In this document: one piece after another, positions 53,606 through 64,000 of the stretch
Layout: each line of letters begins with the position of its first letter
Position numbering within the stretch: the stretch's first letter is position 1
DNA from: Selaginella moellendorffii
Taxonomy: Eukaryota; Streptophyta; Lycopodiopsida; Selaginellales; Selaginellaceae
Reading direction: 5' to 3'
Assembly (NCBI RefSeq): GCF_000143415.4
Contig: NW_003314274.1
Span: forward strand, 438,806 to 502,805
DNA: 64,000 nt
Program-made: the position numbers and the translations under genes
Notes under the pieces: model-generated
Told to the model about the DNA's origin: nothing
What the model saw: only the letters and a program-made list of their open reading frames with translations
Databases searched by the model: none

Positions 53606-54209
53606 AGAGAGAGACTTGACTCTACGTATTCTTCCACACAATACATGATGCGTGTACGCGACCAGTTCAAAGTTTAAGGTGTCGTATTTCTTGTGAATAG
53701 CGCGTCATAAGAGGGTTGTGCTTGGCCTGGGAAGTCGACAGAACTTTTTTACCTTATATCCGCATGGTCAACCTTTTATAACCCTTCTTTCCGAACATTC
53801 CGAAAGCGCGCACAGATATAATCTAGTCAAGCACGCAGTACAGATGGCAACTCAGACATATATTGATATAAAATACCAGTGACCATTGATAATTATAATA
53901 TCCACAAAGATCATACCGTTCTCCCTGTCCTGTATTCTCTCAAAATACTGCAACCTTCAACATCCATGAAACAGAGCCAGTGAGCAAACACACCACAGCA
54001 TCTGCATGATCACACTGAAGCAGGCAGAAAAGCAAAACTTGGACAATGTACCTTGGTACCGATCCTCACAGTTTTTGTATCCTACTGTTCATTGAAAATC
54101 ACCCCAATCCAAATCCAATTCTTCACAGATTCTGGCAAGCCGCGAACAAAGTAGGGCACACTCGTTTCTTCAAGAGAAAACGCCTAAGCTTCTAGAGATT
54201 TAAAAACTG
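53606..54209. other. Intergenic
   Basis: No frame or RNA recognised. Contains the promoter of the membrane protein gene and the 3' side of the possible peptide gene. Confidence 0.4.
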
Positions 54210-54491
54210 TTAAAAGAGATCAAGCCAATCTCCAGAGCCTAAGTTGTAGCCAACTCCTCCCATCAAGGAGCCCTTGCTCATGTGCTTGCTAAGAGGATCT
54301 CGATCTCTTGGATGTCCTGGACGTGGTGGTGGCAATGGCGGGGGCAATGGTCGCAATGGTATGGTCACCGCACTGATGATTGTATCTTTTTCCTCTGCAT
54401 GGTGATGTGCTGTCATTTCCGCAAACAAGATCACGAGGTATGAAGTTAGTACTAGAATCCCCCTTTGCCACATGCTCTTGACTCCCACCAT
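54210..54491 (-). CDS. Possible small secreted Pro-rich peptide precursor (93 aa)
   Basis: ATG at 54491 (MVGVKSMWQRGILVLTSYL; the frame above starts with GTG). The N-terminus looks like a signal peptide with core GILVLTSYLVILFA. The rest is short: acidic (HHHAEEKDTI), Pro-rich (PLRPLPPPLPPPRPGHPRDR), then GSLMGGVGYNLGSGDWLDLF at the C-terminus. Size and plan suit a secreted peptide precursor, but no known CLE, CEP, RGF or PSK motif is present and there is no second copy to compare. It could be a chance frame. Confidence 0.35.
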   Translation of the reverse strand: MVGVKSMWQRGILVLTSYLVILFAEMTAHHHAEEKDTIISAVTIPLRPLPPPLPPPRPGHPRDRDPLSKHMSKGSLMGGVGYNLGSGDWLDLF

Positions 54492-57420
54492 GAAAGGTGA
54501 GACTGTCCAGCAGCGGCAGCACACTGGCTACGCCTGCCCATAGATTTTCTGCACTCTATCGAGGGTTGATTATGGAGGTAGTTTTGTAAAGATTTACAGG
54601 TTTCTTTAAAGTGATAAGATTTTTAAAAGAAAGATAATGATCTGCATTTGACTTTAGTGATTGATACATCTAAGATCCTAAGATACATTTGACTAGAGTG
54701 ATAGATCGATAGAGTCTTCTATAATATGATTGCATTTCTAATCCAATAAACCAATTAGTATTTGAAGGTAGTGAGGTGAGAATAATTTTTGAAAGAATTT
54801 TAGCATTCATTCAAGCATAAAGAATAAGACTTTTAGAAGAAAATAAAAAGTGTGAACAACAGGTTGGTTTTCCAAATTAATGTTGGCACAACTTCCCTTT
54901 TTTCATAGTTGTCTAGAAAATCCCCATGACCCAAGGAGCTCAAGATCATAGTAGCCTTAGATTTGTTACTTTTTCCTGTGCAAAAACACCTATATTCTTT
55001 ATCTTCTTATTAAATTTTTCATTAGTACTTCTTCCACATAAAAACTGTTAAAGTAATTAGTTTTTATTTTCATACTGAATGGCTTTCCAGAGGAGCAATC
55101 AAGCACCACCACCATCATTAAACTTTGTGACCTTAAAGTGGTTCTGATGGCTATATATTAGTTGACATTCAAAATGCATTGACTTTATTAAGTAATAATA
55201 TTACTTGATTCAATGGTATGAGAGTTTATTAAAATCCAAACTCAACAAAAATAGAAAAGCAATTATAACATATTTTTTCAACCAAAGATGAAAAAACAAT
55301 ATAACTCTTTAACCTTTACTATGCAAGTAACATGATGTAACCTCTTAAATTTAGATTTCTTGAGAGGTAGTATTATTTAACACTTAACCCTAAGACCCTT
55401 AATAGGTAAGTGCAAGTCTTTTTCCTTTACATTTGAATCATAAACTATCTTAAATAAAACCTAAAACTCTAGAGTGTTTTTAGATGCTAATTAAAAAGCT
55501 TAAAACACACTTTCAAAGAAAGAAAGTGTCAAAAACTATATAAGATAAAATCATTATACACTTTCAAATCATGTTGTCTTGTTAGCTTTGTAAATTAGAG
55601 AAGCAAGAGAAAAGAAATAAACCAAAAATATTTTTTTTTGTATAAAACACATATATTTCTTTAATGGCCTCTTACATCGCCTATATCATTACTATAACTA
55701 TTGATTGTGCCTTCATATAATACTAAAAGAGTGATCACCTAAGGGGAGGCGTTTTGCTATGGTGGCATTAGTTTTGCTCCCCTTCCTTACTCCATATTCA
55801 TTGCTAGTGCTAGAAATTTTAACATGGTTCATATTAACGATAAGGAAGAATATTAAAATTAAAACTTGATTACAAATGAATTAGAACCACTAGATTGGGG
55901 AATATACTATAAAATATACTTGAATATTCTAGATACCTCTTCTTTTATATGTTTTCTAAAGTAAACAAAAAAGATGGAAGAATGTTCTTTTTCAAGGATG
56001 TATCTAATTTGTAAGCTTTTTTGTTTTTTTATTACCATATTCAATTGGATTACAAACTTTTACTAACTTTGATAACTTTCTGATTCAATTATTATTTTGG
56101 GTAAAGACATAATATTTTTTACTTAAATCTGATGATTGAACTAGCTAAATTATTTACTTGAATTTTTTTATTTTTACATACTTAACTATGAAAGCTACTG
56201 TTTTTACCAATGTGCTTTGAGGATACTAGTTTCAAAGTACATATTTGATCTAATTACAACCATAGAGCAATGTCACTAGATTCAGTTTTCCATGATCATC
56301 CCATGTGGATAGAGAGTTCATCACAATGCCATTCGAAAATAGCTAATTAATTATAATTAAGCTCAAAATTATTTTAAGCAAGCACTCTCAACTTGCAAGG
56401 ATCTTACAAAGGAGACATAAAGTAAATTTATAAAGCGATATTTTGTCTGCTACTAAAAATAACATTTCCCAGATGGTAAATCTTACAGTTGAAAAGTAGA
56501 AAAAAAGCATAAAATGTTAAAGCATACTTTACTAGCACTTCAACTAATGGCAAAGGGGGAGTTATTTTAGGATAATGGATAATCAATATAAAAGCTTACA
56601 AAATACTAGGTAGAGGATCTTTATTTTTAAATCTCTTGTCTCATGCCTGTAAGACTATGTGTATATGAATAAATGAATGAATAACATTGCCACCTCCCTT
56701 AAATTCATATTACATGATAGATGTCTGGACACATTATCAAACAATGAAAAAGCTTCAAAACTATAGATACACAACTAGATAAAAAGTTATCTTATCAACC
56801 AAAATATTATTGGATAAAAAAGCAAGGGCCCTCTAGCTTCTTCGTGAACAAGTTGGGACAAGTACATTTAGGACTAGTACATTTAGGTTTTTGGGCAAAT
56901 CCCAAGATAGTGAGATGAGGTAGTATATTTGTGTATAGTTGGTAGTCGAATTGGCTATTGTCTGTGATAATACAGCATTATTAATAAATTGAACTAAGGC
57001 ACCCGCCTACATGTGGGTGCAGGGCGGGGCGGCCTATTTGGTATAGTACTAAATCGATGTATTTTAATGGTTTAAGGCAACGCTCTTCTAAATTTATGAT
57101 ACTTTGTTTTATAAATTAATTTCAGAATAAAAGCTTGGTATTCAATTATATTGTAATTATGATTTATCATATATTTAAACTGAGTGTTCCTAGTTGTGCT
57201 CTGTCAGGTCGTGCTGCTCCACAGGATCTTTCTCGCTCTGCCACATGATCTTTCTCACCATTAGGTCTGCTGCCTCAATATCAAACCACTTGCACTTGCA
57301 ACCGTGATCCCAAATCCTGAGCGGCTGCACGATCCACTACCTAGCAGCTAGAGCCCATGGAGTGATTCTTCCAGCTGATCAAACACCCAAATCTGGGGGA
57401 ATCATCTTTTCGGTTGTCCA
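54492..57420. other. AT-rich intergenic region, 2.9 kb
   Basis: No frame above background, no LTR, no tRNA. Runs of A and T throughout. GC content rises after about 57190. Confidence 0.6.
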
Positions 57421-57426
57421 AGAACC

Positions 57427-57479
57427 CTCTGAAGTGCGCTAAAGTGACGTGGCACACATGATCCCACGTCACTTCAGAG
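57427..57479. promoter_or_regulatory. Imperfect palindrome with paired ACGT boxes
   Basis: CTCTGAAGTG ... GTGACGTGG (57444-57452) is mirrored by CCCACGTCAC (57463-57472) TTCAGAG. TGACGTGG is a typical plant bZIP (C/G-box, UPRE-like) core. The arms differ by an 8-bp insert in the left arm. Confidence 0.5.
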
Positions 57480-57594
57480 AGGTGCCACTTAAGCGCTAAC
57501 ACCATAATCTCTCTCAAATCCCAGCAATAGCATATTGTAGCACTGACTGTGATGTGGATTTTAATTCAAGGACAGCGATCGACAGCGAAGAACC

Positions 57595-57602
57595 TATATA
57601 AG
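57595..57602 (+). promoter_or_regulatory. TATA box with no known gene downstream
   Basis: CCTATATAAGAG lies 120 bp downstream of the ACGT palindrome. Rightward transcription would run into the 3' end of the minus-strand Tic20 gene; no sense gene follows. Confidence 0.35.
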
Positions 57603-57895
57603 AGTGAAAAGATTTAAAGGGCCAACAGGGCATTTTAAAAATTTCCCTTTCCCTTTGTTTTTAAAACGTAGTTTTCGCGCCATTAAGCAGTGATTCCAGG
57701 TAATAGATCCCGGAATCGCAAGCCGGTGCAGTGACGGAGCACATAATCCTTTATTTATTTATTTATTTTTAATTATAATATCGCGGCTTACAGCGTTTGG
57801 GAAGGAGAGGCAGGCAGATTAGGGATATTTGAGGGTAATTGCGTGGTACATTCACCAGAAATTTCTCAAAGCTCTATAGACAAAGAGCCACGCTC

Positions 57896-58576
57896 TCAAA
57901 TCTGTGCGTCCGCAGCATCGGCAACGAATGGCAGCCTCGGAGTTCTTCCCAACACGCACGAAATCACTCCATACGCGAAGCAAGCGACCAAGAACAAGAA
58001 CACGGTGTTGTAGAAGGAGACGAGGAGGCTGTAGCCCAATCCTCTGGCGGGGCCAAATGTCCGCTCCACCAGATTCGGGACAATCGTGAGAACGTCCAGC
58101 ACCACCGCTTGCATCGCGTTGAATCTCACGTAGCGGCTGAAGCTCTGGTTCCTCACCACTGTCAGGTAGAGCACGAAGAAGGCCACAAAGCTCGCGTAGG
58201 GGAAGCTCTTGTAAGCCCGCAGCAGTGGAAACAGAGGCTCCAATGCCTGCTCCAACACGGGGAATTGCATGAAGAGGTAGCGCCCGTATTGGATCCCATC
58301 GAAGAGCGGCAGCAAGTAGCTCACGGCGGCGACGAGCCTGTCCACTGCGTCCACTGAGCCGCCGCCTCTCGCCTCCACCACTGTCAAGCTCCTCCTGGAT
58401 CTAGGGTGTGGAATCCCGGGCCGCAGAGAAATCCTTCCCGGCAAGAAGGATGATAGCACTGCTGATCTGCTGCTGCTATGCCTAATGCTAGAACTAAGGG
58501 GCGTGGATTGGATGTCCCTAGCGATTCCTAGCGGCGGAGAATACCTGGGCAGCGATACTGCCATCGCCATCGCCAT
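57896..58576 (-). CDS. TIC20: Tic20-family chloroplast inner envelope translocon protein
   Basis: Single exon, 226 aa from MAMAMAVSLPRY (58576). The first 70 residues are Ser/Arg/Pro-rich without acids, a chloroplast transit peptide, ending near RSRRSLTVVEARGGG. The mature part carries the Tic20 signature (VDRLVAAVSYLLPLFDGIQY), then four membrane segments (FPYASFVAFFVLYLTVV, MQAVVLDVLTIVPNLV, GYSLLVSFYNTVFLFLVACF and the first). Tic20 forms part of the channel for protein import across the inner envelope. Length suits the Tic20-II/V subgroup. Divergent from the ARB2-like gene, with 210 bp between start codons. Confidence 0.9.
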   Translation of the reverse strand: MAMAMAVSLPRYSPPLGIARDIQSTPLSSSIRHSSSRSAVLSSFLPGRISLRPGIPHPRSRRSLTVVEARGGGSVDAVDRLVAAVSYLLPLFDGIQYGRYLFMQFPVLEQALEPLFPLLRAYKSFPYASFVAFFVLYLTVVRNQSFSRYVRFNAMQAVVLDVLTIVPNLVERTFGPARGLGYSLLVSFYNTVFLFLVACFAYGVISCVLGRTPRLPFVADAADAQI

Positions 58577-58786
58577 TTTAGGGCAGAAGAGTGCTCCTAG
58601 GAATGGAACAGTGCACCTTCGCTTTCTAAAAAGGTAAGCTTTGCAAACGATAAAGTTAGGTACTCTAAACAAAGCTAATAAAATAGAACCTAGGAATATG
58701 CCTTTTTTATTTGACAACAGGATTCGATCCCGAGCCCGGTTACAAGGGTATAAAGTGTGGCGAGCGGGGATTTTAGGCTATTCGAA
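58577..58786. promoter_or_regulatory. Shared 210-bp upstream region of Tic20 (-) and ARB2-like (+) genes
   Basis: Start codons diverge across 210 bp. GGATTCGATCCC near 58721 is a B-box-like word; GGGTATAAAGTG near 58747 (+) is a TATA-like element 40 bp before the ARB2-like ATG. Confidence 0.5.
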
Positions 58787-60967
58787 ATGCGGTGTCCCAA
58801 GTGGGCGAGGAAGGAAATGAGCGCCTCCGAGAAGCTCCAATCCCTCGGCTACGTTGTCAACAAGGATCTCAAGCTTGAAGACGCTCGATCAGGTGATCTT
58901 CGCTGCCATCCCGTGAGATTCCTGCGCGCGATCGATGTTATTGTGTTTGCTTTCTCGGATCGCTTCTCTTTCTTGCGAGCGCGATCGATATTTCGTGCCG
59001 GCAATCGTTCTTTCTTGATGATCTGTGTGCGCGATTGATAATCTAGTGACTCTTCCGCCGTGGATCTTTCTGTGCCGGATTTGAGAGCGCGATCGATATT
59101 TCGATTCGTGCCGGCAATCGTTCTTTCTTGGTGATCTGTGTGCGCAACTGATAACCTCGACTCTTCCGCCATGGATCTTCTTTCTTTCTTGCATCGAGCT
59201 TGCATTGCATGCGCGCCGGGGCATTTTCTGATGTCTTGAGCCTGCATTTCAAGCCTTCTCTTGACGGTTTTCTTCTTACGCAGGCGAACCTTACAGCTTT
59301 GTGAAGGTGAACGCACCGGTTCGAGAGAAGTGTCGATGAATCTTTATTTTTTCAGGAAAGTTACGATGAGGTCGCAGACGCAGTCGCGGAGGTGATCCAC
59401 GAGAAGATGCAAGGGGTTTGTTTGCTCTAATGCTTATTGCTATCACTAACATGTTTTTCCTTCTATAGGCTCCATACCACATGGAAAAGGTGAATCTACC
59501 TTCGCAATCGATCCTGAAGAAAGAGGTCAGCTTCCATCCCTGGATTTCCATGTTATCTATGTTTACTTTCAGGTGCGAGCCCCCGTTTACCTGTCACCAA
59601 ATGCCTATGAAGCTACAACGCTGCTCGTCCTTCTGTGTGGCTCTGGAAGTGTCTCGTAAGTGATTCTCTTATATTCACTCTTTCTAAAGCTGTTAATAAT
59701 CGTCTACAGTGCGGGACAATGGTCAAGAAGACTCTGTATCAACGTACTTTCCTCTTGCTAACTAGCCTAGAACTTTTGTCGAGCCTGCTAATGCTATTTA
59801 CTTCTGCAGGATTCCTTTCGCTCTGGAAGCGTCTTGCCTTTTCTCGGTAAACTGTGTAACTTCGTTTCGAGGTCTTAAGCATTGATATATATGCAGATTG
59901 GGCACACACTCAGAACATGGCCGTGCTCGTTCTCAATCCAAACACCTATCGCCAGAAGGTAGAGCGCAGCAAACGCAAATCAAAGGGCAAGAGGAAGGTA
60001 CATTTCTCGCAACTCTTGGTATTGCATCCAGGTCGATTGTTTCGTAGGTTCCGGCGCATCCGGATGCGCATGTCAGGCATGCATGGGACTTCATTCGCAC
60101 GAAAATGTCAAACATACAGAAGATTGCCATGGTTGCTCACTCTTACGGTGGCGTACAGACATGCCTTCTCTTGGAATACGGAGGTAGCCCGCTGGCTCAT
60201 TAGAAAGATTTGCTATCTATTCGCTGCTATCTTACAGGACAAGGCCTGCTGCAGCGATTACAATGTGTCGCGTTTACTGATTCCGTTCATTCGTCAGATC
60301 ACATCGAGGTGCGTATTTCCTTAATCCAGGATGTGATTGTGATCCAAAATGCTTGTACACGCAGAGCCTCCCGGTTCACGCACAGCACTTCCTCACACAC
60401 AAGTGCATCAACTGGGCAACAAGCTCGAAAAACCTGAACACTCCTCTGGAAAGTCCGTTTCCTCCGATATCCCACTTCAAACCAGAAAAAGCCGCACAGA
60501 GTCTTTTGGTGAAGAAGGGAGGAGGCAGCTCGGCAGCGGGACCTGAGGAAGAAGCTGCACCACCTACTTGGTTTGCTGCTATGGGAGAAGGTGAAATCGT
60601 CGAAGTGAGTCGTGGCGGCAAAACACAGCTCTTCGAGGTCTGGCACGACAATACTACCAAGAACAACGAAGCCATCGTTGACAAGGAAGAACAGGACAGA
60701 TCCAGGAATGGGAAAGCGATTATGGTGGAATCTCCCTCTTCTGACCACGACGAAGAAGTTGACGAGCTGCCCCCAATGAAACCGCAGCCGCCCATGGAAC
60801 AGCAACGATCCACCAACGAAAGCTATCGATGCTTCGTACTGTCAGCTGGGACAACGGTGCACGAGCGGACGACGATGTCAGCCTTCAGGCCCATCTGCGA
60901 GTTCATCGAATACGTCATGAAGCGACTCGAGCACTGCAGCACATACGACACAATCGTGCCGGTTTGA
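58787..60967 (+). CDS. ARB2/FAM172A-like alpha/beta-hydrolase-fold protein, 11 exons
   Basis: Exons: 58787-58892, 59284-59306, 59356-59415, 59469-59525, 59573-59655, 59710-59743, 59810-59846, 59897-59997, 60048-60183, 60238-60308, 60365-60967; 436 aa, with a 23-nt exon 2. Order: GYVVNKDLKLEDA, YDEVADAVAEVIHEKMQG, LLVLLCGSGSVSAGQWSRRL, DSFRSGSVLPFL, NMAVLVLNPNTY, HVRHAWDFIRTKM, MVAHSYGGVQTC (Ser199), VAFTDSVH, HKCINWATSSKNLNT and SAGTTVHERTT. These are the landmarks of the Arb2 domain. In fission yeast Arb2 acts in siRNA chaperoning; animal FAM172A is a nuclear cofactor of splicing and argonaute. An acidic 100-residue insert (60520-60820) is plant-side variation. Enzymatic activity is unproven for the family. 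Confidence 0.85.
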
Positions 60968-61317
60968 AAGGTCCGTTTTCGAATGGAAATGCCTGTGTTT
61001 TGAAGTGCCGGCCTGCAGGTTTCATCCAGCTCGTCCCTGGAACGTAAGAGTTAGGAAACTCGTCATGCAGAACACGCATCAAATACTCTCTATACTGAAT
61101 CTCTCCAGGAAGCGGTAAATTTCATTGACGGTTCCATTTGATCTGAAGAGCACAACAATCCTTTTTCTTGTATGCAGATAATAAAAAACTTACCGTAGGT
61201 AATGATCATTGGATGTACCTAGCAACGATCTCTGACTCGTAGGAAGCCACACTGTCATTTTCTCATGTTAGTTCCGGATCCATCGAAAAGGTAAATACGA
61301 AAACTTACGCAGCATTT
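60968..61317. other. Convergent 3' region of ARB2-like and SF3A1 genes
   Basis: 350 bp between the two stops. Shared 3' UTR space; nothing else seen. Confidence 0.5.
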
Positions 61318-63680
61318 TCAGTTCTTCTTTTTGCCACCTCGTTCCCTGAGGAGTAAGGTAAGGCTCTCGCCAGGTGCAATGTTGTAGAAGGCAAGAGACT
61401 GCGTATCTCGCAAGAACCCAATGCGTCCGCTCAGCTTCTGCTTGTTGGCCGGTAGACCGATCTCTGCAGCAATCTTCTCCTTGAGGCTAGCAATCGTCTC
61501 CGACACCGACGGCATTGTCAGTTGCAGCACCTGGCCCTTGAGACTGCCTTCACCTTCGACTGTAGGTACAGCCACCGAGACAGGAATTGGTCCCTGGCAG
61601 GAAAACAAGAGTTAGACAGGAAGGAAGAAGCAGAGAGTAAACGCACCGGGTACTGGAAGGCAAACTGGTGCTCTGGGATGAGAAGCGAATCTTCCAGCCT
61701 CAGTCTCTTGGGCTCGGGCTCCTCCGGAGGTGGCGGCATCAACATGTCATCGTCGGGTAGCGGAGGCATCGCTTGATAAGCTGGTGGAGGCGGCTGCATT
61801 TGCATAAGTGGTGGTGGAGGCATCCCAGGAACAAACTGATAGTGAGGCATTGCCATCGTCGGTAGCGTCATGGGTCTGTTTCCAAGCTGAGGGACCGCAG
61901 GCATGGGAGTTGGAAAGAGAGGCTGCCTCGGAGGAACAGGAGGAGCCTGGATAGTCGCCTGTACCCGAGGGATGTTAACAGCAAGTCCAGCAGGTGGTGG
62001 AAGTGGCTTCAAAGGTGGCGTTGGTTTGGCCGCTCCGGTAGCTGCGTCCCACTCCTCAGCGTTTTGAGCAAGCGCCTGGTTGGCTGTCCTGCTGATGCTC
62101 CCACTGTGGCCGTCCCAGATCACCTGCTTCGGCTCCTCCTTCTTCTTCTCGATCTCGGCCTTGACGGCATTGGAGACTTCCTCCTCGGTGGTGCCGAAGA
62201 TGTCGGGCCTCAGCCGAGCCAGCCCCATGAGGTTCCGCGAGATCTCGTCGTCGGTAGCGAGCGTGCTCTCCCGCAGCTTGGCCATCATCCGCTCCTTCTG
62301 CTCCTTGAACTTGGGGTCGATGAGCGAGATCCGCATGTGTTCCGCCATCTCGCTGATGGGGATCACCTCCGAAGTTATGGGAGAGATGACCATCCTGGTG
62401 GGGTCCTTCTCGGTCGCCATCCTCTCCTCCGGCCTCTTCCAGTTCCTCACGATCCTCATCGGCGGCTCGTCCTCGTCCACCGGGACAATCACCTGGACAA
62501 CCTCCTTGGCGTTGGCGGCCTCCTGCTGCCGGGCTGCGGCCTTGCGACTTTCCTCCACCAGGTGCATCTCCTCCTCGTCCATCTCCATCTCCACCTCCTT
62601 GACCGCCCCCGCCCCCGTCTCCGCCGCCACCTCCTCGTCCGTCAGCGCCTTGCTCCTGCGGATCACCTCCTCCTGCGTCACCGGCGCCGGCAACGCGTCG
62701 TCCTCCTCCTCCACGAAGTGGATCGTCTCCACCACCACGAAGTCGTGCCAGTCGATGCTGCTCATCATCATCCGCTCCTGCTCCTCCTCGTCCTCGGCCT
62801 TCTGCCGCGCCTTCTCCTGCGATCTCTCCCACTCGAGCCGGTGGAGGCAGCGCTCCAGGATGGACATCTTGTCCGACAGGTCGCGCTTGAGCTTGTCCAG
62901 GAGGCCCTTGGGCGGCAGCAGCACCTTGGAGTAGGAGTCCGTGAGGCCCGTGAAGGTGGTGAAGAGGCTGTGCTGCGGCTTGAGGAAGCTGAACTGGACG
63001 CTGTTGTGCTCCCGGCTCGTCAGCCCGGTAAGAAACGCCTTGCCATTCCTTGCCACGAACTGAGCCGTGAGTTTGATGATGTCCAGGTCCTGGCCCGTCA
63101 GCCCCTCGGGGAGCTTGAGGAGGAACTGCTCGGCCTCCGGCGGCTCCACCACCTTGGACGGCTGTATGAACTGCGAGATATCGAACTTCTGGGCCGCGGC
63201 AGCGGCGGCGGTGGCGGTGGCGGTGGCGGCGGCGGTGGCAGTGGCGGAGAGCGGTGGCTTGGATGGATCGGTGGCGGAAGAGGGCGGCGGCGGCGGAGGG
63301 GGGCCGTTGCCGCTCTTCTCCTCCGAGATCCGGTGCTGGTAGTAGGCGTGGTATGGGTCGGAGGAGTTGAGGAAGTTGAACTTGACGTTCTTCTGCTCGT
63401 TGGTCATGATCTTGCGCTCGAAATCCAGGCCATTCTTGGCGACGAAGTGGGCGGTCTTGTCGATGATGCTCCTGATGTCCGGGGGGGGATGGATCATACC
63501 TATGTTGCGGGTCTGCGAGGCCACTGTGGCGGGCTTGGCGCCGGTGATAACATCCGCCGCCGCCGCCGCATCCTCCATCTCCGTGTCCTCCGCCTTGACG
63601 AGCTGCGCGGGCGGGAGGGGGCCATCGATGTCGCCGGGCTTGGGCGCCGGAAGGGCGAGCACTTCGCCAATCCCCGGCAT
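61318..63680 (-). CDS. SF3A1: Splicing factor 3A subunit 1 (SF3a120), 2 exons
   Basis: Exons (minus): 63680-61647 and 61593-61318; 769 aa. Core U2 snRNP protein needed for branch-site recognition. Two SURP modules: SIIDKTAHFVAKNGLDFERK with FNFLNSSDPYHAYYQHRI, and IIKLTAQFVARNGKAFLTGL with FSFLKPQHSLF. Then a charged helical region, VRNWKRPEERM, and DPKFKEQKERMMAKLRES. A Pro-rich segment with PPPP runs carries the nuclear signal EPKRLRLEDS. The C-terminal ubiquitin-like domain is SVSETIASLKEKIAAEIGLP, KLSGRIGFLRDTQSLAFYNI, LTLLLRERGGKKKN. Length and order match plant SF3A1 (about 785 aa). A GCC-rich Ala tract near 63200 creates very long antisense frames. Confidence 0.96.
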
Positions 63681-64000
63681 ACCTGCTTGGAAGAACCCTA
63701 ATCTGGGGCTTCGAGTGTTTAAAATGGTTAACGCTAAACGAAAGGAGTTTATAGGAGACGTTAAGAACTAAGACGTGTCGGCTTAGATGGTTAGAGCATA
63801 AGGCTGGCAAGGACGAGGTCGCGTATTCGAAACCTTGCATGCGTCGGAAATCGACTACTCTGACATGATTTTCCAGCGTACTCGTACCCACTCTTCAGAA
63901 GAAAGTTTGGGGATATGACCAATCACTACAACGAGGAGCACTCTACAGTGCCCCTTTTGCAGCATGGGAAACAAGTAAGCCTAGATTTCTATGGAAATCG
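63681..64000. other. SF3A1 upstream region
   Basis: Contains the SF3A1 promoter and a tRNA-like word block (63781-63850). No frame crosses the window end convincingly. Confidence 0.4.
63781..63850 (+). other. tRNA-like sequence, degenerate
   Basis: GCTTAGATGGTTAGAGCATA resembles a D-arm with A-box. CTGGCAA could be an anticodon loop (GGC). TATTCGAAACC resembles a B-box/T-loop. The anticodon and T stems do not pair, so this is at most a tRNA pseudogene or the head of a SINE. Confidence 0.3.

Noticed and set aside
57839-58357. 172-codon plus-strand frame opposite Tic20
   Set aside because: Antisense shadow of Tic20. Only the possible orphan promoter upstream is kept as a finding.
58716-58740. 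tRNA B-box-like GGATTCGATCCC between Tic20 and ARB2-like genes
   Set aside because: No A-box or stems around it; a single 12-base word is not enough.
62056-63891. Two very long frames overlapping SF3A1: 611 codons on the minus strand and 545 codons on the plus strand (62064-63701)
   Set aside because: Both come from GC-rich codon usage and Ala/Pro/Glu repeats of SF3A1. They show no domain, and the SF3A1 frame is unambiguous.

Overview
The window is a piece of a land-plant nuclear genome. It carries plant-specific gene families (Tic20, patellin, Sec14-nodulin, group E bZIP, HRD1, a plant-type acid lipase). Its introns are very short (mostly 45 to 110 nt, GT-AG plus two GC-AG), and Ty3/gypsy elements are abundant. 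A lycophyte such as Selaginella moellendorffii is my best guess; that is inference, not a database match.

Layout. 1-19857 is nested retrotransposon DNA. An older Ty3/gypsy element (family B) has its RT split by a large insertion at 152-15321 with a 5-bp target duplication. The insertion consists of two chromovirus copies (family A) in inverted orientation, forming a near-palindrome of about 14 kb. Family B itself is rearranged: a deletion fusion, an LTR stub, then a pol half and a gag half facing opposite ways. 19923-20420 is a LINE-like 3' fragment. 21032-34622 is a gene block: acid lipase (+), Sec14-nodulin protein (+), a TKL kinase with a helical N-terminus (-), a bZIP34/61-like factor (-) and a patellin (-). 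34623-45263 is AT-rich repeat DNA with decayed LTRs, scrambled gag pieces and a decayed gypsy element. 45264-54491 is a second gene block: F-box/LRR protein (-) and SDR (+) from a shared 220-bp upstream region, HRD1 ubiquitin ligase (+) convergent with a UBX protein (-), a small membrane protein (-) and a possible secreted peptide (-). 54492-57420 is AT-rich and empty. 57896-63680 holds Tic20 (-) and an ARB2/FAM172A-like protein (+), divergent from each other, then SF3A1 (-).

How things fit together. HRD1 and the UBX/UAS protein both belong to ER-associated degradation and lie tail to tail 79 bp apart. The HRD1 upstream region has a palindromic ACGT bZIP site next to a CCAAT box. The rest looks like unrelated housekeeping neighbours.

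The most unusual material is in the retroelements. Inverted LTR or gag/pol arrangements recur four times. The integrase of family A carries two spliceosomal-type introns. Reading frames are broken almost only by C-to-T changes (CAG to TAG, CGA to TGA). A class II tRNA-like module lies upstream of the family A polypurine tract. Part of the inverted structure may be an assembly artefact: there is a 100-N gap and garbled homopolymer sequence at its joints.
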